This document shows positions 61,473 to 64,000 of a DNA stretch of 64,000 nt, piece by piece (position 1 is the stretch's first letter; the number at the start of each line of letters is the position of its first letter). This stretch comes from Humidesulfovibrio mexicanus (GTDB lineage Bacteria > Desulfobacterota > Desulfovibrionia > Desulfovibrionales > Desulfovibrionaceae). The DNA lies in NCBI RefSeq assembly GCF_900188225.1, contig NZ_FZOC01000001.1, positions 743,067-807,066 on the forward strand. The letters are read 5' to 3'. Under the pieces are notes generated by a model. It worked only from the letters and a program-made list of their open reading frames with translations. It did no database searches and was not told where the DNA came from. The translations under genes were made by a program, and so were the position numbers.

Positions 61473-62390
61473 ATGATCAAACGCCTCACGCTCATCACAC
61501 TCGCGCAGGCAATCATCCTGCCTTGCTTGTCCCGACGGACAGGCAAGCCGTGCCGCTCTGAAATTTCGCGGCAACTTCTCCTCAATCAGACGGGAGGCGG
61601 CATCCAATTGGTTGGCTGCCTGGACCCTCAAGGCCGTGCGCACCGGACTGCTGTGCGCGATGTGCTCTCGGTCCAGCGTAGACTCATCGTTCATGCGGAG
61701 GTGCTCGGCGGCGCGGGGCGTGTCTGGCGCGAACTCGAAGCGTTGGCGCCTGTCGCTTTCTCTCTCGATGCCACCGGCTCACCGTACCAGTTCGTTTCGC
61801 TCGGCAGCAGGGACGCGGTGGAACTCATCGGCGCGTGGCCGTCGCCCAACGGCGACATCACCGCGATGCTGCGCCCAATCTGCGGCATGCTCATCTCCGC
61901 TGCAGATTCGGTCGTGCCGCCGTTCCGCCAGATCGGCCATTTGTGGCCCCACGGCGATTTCGCGAGGCCGAGCGGCTCTCTCGTCCTGTCCTTCGCCCGC
62001 CGTCCCGGCATGCTCTTCGCCGCGAGGTATCCGCTGGAGCTTGCGGCGAAAGTCATCGTGCGGAACCGCAATGTCTGGGGTGAAGCCTGGGAGCCCGAAG
62101 CGCCGACCGACGGGAACCGGCACTCGGCCTTGTTGATGGCAGGGCAGTACATGCCGCGCCCGCACGTGCCACTCACCGCCGAGATTCTCCGTGAAGCCGC
62201 GAAGTCGAAGCCTGTCGAAGACCTGGAGACGTGGTGGCACGACTGTTCCATCTGGCACGCCGTAGGCTGTCCGCGCTGGCGCAATGGCCGCAACCTGTCG
62301 GGCGTCCTTGTTTCGAACGACGATCCCTGTATTCGGCATCTGCTCATGACCAAGAATGGCGAAGACTCCGCAGCGGTGCTGGTCCGTTAG
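61473..62390 (+). CDS. unrecognised 305-residue protein
   Basis: The ATG at 61473 has GGAGGG five bases upstream; an open frame further upstream (from 61212) lacks one. The N-terminus (MIKRLTLITLAQAIILPCLS) is hydrophobic but the following RRTGKPCR does not make a clear signal peptide. No motif is recognised; aromatic-rich segments such as LETWWHDCSIWHAVGCPRW lie near the C-terminus. Cargo of the recombinase module, function unknown. Confidence 0.55.
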   Translation: MIKRLTLITLAQAIILPCLSRRTGKPCRSEISRQLLLNQTGGGIQLVGCLDPQGRAHRTAVRDVLSVQRRLIVHAEVLGGAGRVWRELEALAPVAFSLDATGSPYQFVSLGSRDAVELIGAWPSPNGDITAMLRPICGMLISAADSVVPPFRQIGHLWPHGDFARPSGSLVLSFARRPGMLFAARYPLELAAKVIVRNRNVWGEAWEPEAPTDGNRHSALLMAGQYMPRPHVPLTAEILREAAKSKPVEDLETWWHDCSIWHAVGCPRWRNGRNLSGVLVSNDDPCIRHLLMTKNGEDSAAVLVR

Positions 62391-62549
62391 AGGCGTTCTC
62401 TGGCAGGGCCGAGGCCTTCTCGGCCCTGCCGACACATGCCGCCGCCGGGGAGGGCATCATGTTGATGTTTTTTGGAGACACCCCCGCATTTCTGCTTGCT
62501 AGATTGTTTTTCGCAGCGGACGTTCGGGCTGCCAATTCGCGTTTCTCAA

Positions 62550-62861
62550 ATGGAGGAAACCGGGTTGGCCGTCTCGCCGCGCAACAGCAGCACCACCAGC
62601 GAAAAGAACACGAGCCAGAGCATCATCTCCGGCCCGTTCTTCACGTTCCGCGCCGCTGCTGCATACTGTGGCTATCAGCACCCCGACTCCTTCGCGCGGA
62701 TGCTGCGCGAAGAAGAAATCTCCTTGCCGGCATGCGGTCCGCGCCGCAATCGTTATGCCCGCTCAACTCTGGACGACTTCATGTCCGCTCCTGACGCCTT
62801 CCGCGCCACTCGTTCTGCGCGGGTTCGTCGTCATGTGCCGAAACCTGTTTCCATAGACTGA
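62550..62861 (+). CDS. excisionase-like MerR-type HTH protein
   Basis: About 103 residues. The segment FFTFRAAAAYCGYQHPDSFA and the following RMLREEEISLP...RRNRYARSTLDDFM have the layout of the HTH_17/excisionase fold. It ends 12 bases before the integrase start. The start is uncertain: ATG 62550 has no site, whereas TTG 62565 has GGAGG eight bases upstream. Likely recombination directionality factor. Confidence 0.6.
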   Translation: MEETGLAVSPRNSSTTSEKNTSQSIISGPFFTFRAAAAYCGYQHPDSFARMLREEEISLPACGPRRNRYARSTLDDFMSAPDAFRATRSARVRRHVPKPVSID

Positions 62862-62873
62862 GGAAGGAGCTCT

Positions 62874-63944
62874 ATGGCAGTTTGTCAACGCAAAGATGGC
62901 AGGTGGCAGATCACGTACCGCGACGGCGAGCACGTACGGTCGAAGTCGTTCCCACCAGGCCGGGAAGGAAAGCGCCAGGCAAAGGCATTCGCGGGGGAAA
63001 TCGCAACACGCAAGGCGTTGCGCGAAGAACTCGTAGATGTGCAGCCCCAGGTGGTCTACTTGCAAGACCTCATGCAGTCCTGGGTCACAGCGAAGAAGAC
63101 GAATGGCCTCAAGCAATGGGTCCGGGATTGGATATCCGTGTTCAACGCCGTTTTTCTTCCCGCCCTCGGCAGGACTCCGGTTCACTTGCTCACGCAGGAT
63201 GCAATCCTCGATGTCGTGAACGAACACTACGAACACAAGGCCCAGGCGACACGCAATCGGTACATCGGCTACCTCAAGACCGCCCTGAACATCGGGGTTA
63301 AGCGCAAAATCATTCAGGTGAGCCCACTTTCAGAATTTGTGAAGGGCGAAGAGCCGAAGCACGAGTCCTCGCTCACGCTTGAAGACCTGGATCTCATCAT
63401 CGCGAATGCGCCGACGCACCTCGCCTGGGCGATCCAAGTGGCGTGGAACATCCCCTGTCGCCCCGGCCTGGACCTGTTCTCACTGACGTTTTCAAGAAAC
63501 GTGAAGTGGCAGCGCGGTGGCGTGCGGGTGTATCATCGCAAGGTGAGAAAATGGGTGTTCGTCAGGTGCTCCGACGAGTTCATGCAGGCGCTGGAGGAGC
63601 GACGGCATTTGCATAAGAGTGGACATCTCATCGAATATCAAGGCAATCCGGTTGCCGACATCGGCACGGCCTTCAGCAATGCCGCCAAGCGTGCCGAGTT
63701 GGATTACGATGTCTGCCCGTACGACATCCGGCACCTTTGGATCACGACAATGCTCGACAAGCAGGTGGAGATTTCCGCCATCGCCCATTTGGCCGGCACC
63801 AGTGTGCGCATGATCATAAAAAACTACTACGAACCGCATTCCTCGGAGACGGAAAAGGCGGCCGCACTGTTGCCGAAGCTCGGAACCGCGCAGGAGACGC
63901 CGCTGCGGTTGGTTGACCGTGTCAGGCCGGTTCAGGTGGCATGA
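62874..63944 (+). CDS. int: tyrosine integrase of the island
   Basis: 356 residues, AAGGAG before the ATG. An N-terminal arm-binding domain (QRKDGRWQITYRDGEHVRSK) and SAM-like core (YLQDLMQSWV..., about 60-140) precede the catalytic domain: first Arg in IPCRPGLDLFSLTF, HxxR-type box YDIRHLWITTML, LAGTSVRMIIKNYY with the nucleophile Tyr near 330. It lies at the predicted right end of the island, next to where the intact tRNA-Ala should be. Confidence 0.87.
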   Translation: MAVCQRKDGRWQITYRDGEHVRSKSFPPGREGKRQAKAFAGEIATRKALREELVDVQPQVVYLQDLMQSWVTAKKTNGLKQWVRDWISVFNAVFLPALGRTPVHLLTQDAILDVVNEHYEHKAQATRNRYIGYLKTALNIGVKRKIIQVSPLSEFVKGEEPKHESSLTLEDLDLIIANAPTHLAWAIQVAWNIPCRPGLDLFSLTFSRNVKWQRGGVRVYHRKVRKWVFVRCSDEFMQALEERRHLHKSGHLIEYQGNPVADIGTAFSNAAKRAELDYDVCPYDIRHLWITTMLDKQVEISAIAHLAGTSVRMIIKNYYEPHSSETEKAAALLPKLGTAQETPLRLVDRVRPVQVA

Positions 63945-63962
63945 GGATTTGACACGGCAAAG

Positions 63963-64000
63963 ATGAAGGGGCTTGCCTTTGCGGAGGCAAGCCCCTTCAT
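63963..64000 (+). terminator. hairpin after the integrase gene
   Basis: A 15-base perfect stem (63963-63977 with 63986-64000) and an eight-base loop; the window ends at the last stem base, so a following T run cannot be seen. Its GGGCTTGC core resembles that of the terminator at the left end (43489-43518). Confidence 0.7.

Larger units (their letters stand above)
43531..64000. mobile_element. tRNA-Ala-integrated genomic island carrying defence-like genes (right end beyond window)
   Basis: The left boundary is the tRNA 3' remnant. The right part holds an excisionase-like gene and a tyrosine integrase ending at 63944, then a hairpin. Because the remnant is on the minus strand with its missing 5' part to the right, the intact tRNA-Ala is predicted just past 64000 on the minus strand. 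The cargo is a giant helicase-nuclease, a STAND-like NTPase, a Gabija-like pair and a second recombinase module. Confidence 0.7.

Overview
The window looks like chromosome of a GC-rich, strictly anaerobic sulfate reducer of the Desulfovibrio group. The evidence is the gene content: a Mop-type molybdenum aldehyde oxidoreductase beside the maturation-like gene set first numbered DVU_1551-1558 in D. vulgaris, periplasmic FdhAB formate dehydrogenases (one with an in-frame UGA read as selenocysteine), and a CooMKLXUH-HypA-CooF energy-converting hydrogenase operon. This placement rests on remembered families, not on a search.

Layout. 1-2.8 kb: the 3' part of a secreted GlcG/HbpS-family protein, two tandem LysR paralogues and a tiny membrane protein. 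2.9-14.1 kb (minus strand): a molybdenum-hydroxylase module reading moeA-like, mop, a flavin/Fe-S/CCG protein fused to a DVU_1557-type redox domain, TrsM-like methyltransferase, C-GCAxxG-C-C protein, TrsS-like radical SAM protein, a short AMP-dependent CoA ligase and XdhC; the last six genes overlap or nearly touch. 14.4-29.7 kb: two formate dehydrogenase operons (fdhA-fdhB-fdhE) in inverted orientation. The left copy uses selenocysteine and the right copy has cysteine at the same residue, 189. Between them sit two ModE-type HTH regulators, a molbindin, and a Pst-like ABC transporter (PstS, fused PstC-PstA, PstB). The two fdhA promoter regions share a conserved block with two palindromes. 29.8-33.3 kb: an MFS transporter, a Tat-exported metallo-beta-lactamase-fold protein and an AraC regulator. 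34.2-43.3 kb: the coo hydrogenase operon preceded by a CRP/FNR-type palindrome. It carries no cooS or cooA in the window and is followed by an unrecognised 189-residue protein.

43.5 kb to the end: a genomic island. Its left edge is marked by the 3' half of a tRNA-Ala(GGC) gene, and an integrase with an excisionase-like gene lies at its right end; the intact tRNA gene is predicted just beyond the window. The cargo is defence-like: a 1,958-residue transglutaminase-like/DUF4011/SF1 helicase/PD-(D/E)xK nuclease/DUF3320 protein divergent from a 1,457-residue STAND-like NTPase, followed by a Gabija-like pair (UvrD-type helicase plus OLD-type ATPase/Toprim nuclease). A roughly 150-base concentric palindrome and a second tyrosine-recombinase module with unrecognised genes follow.

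How the parts fit: the first 43 kb are built around Mo/W-pterin enzymes and hydrogen/formate/aldehyde metabolism, with local candidates for metal uptake, sensing and cofactor maturation. The last 20 kb are mobile anti-phage-type cargo. The least described parts are the divergent helicase/NTPase pair, the Trs-type maturation cluster, and the Sec/Cys formate dehydrogenase pair with its shared promoter architecture.
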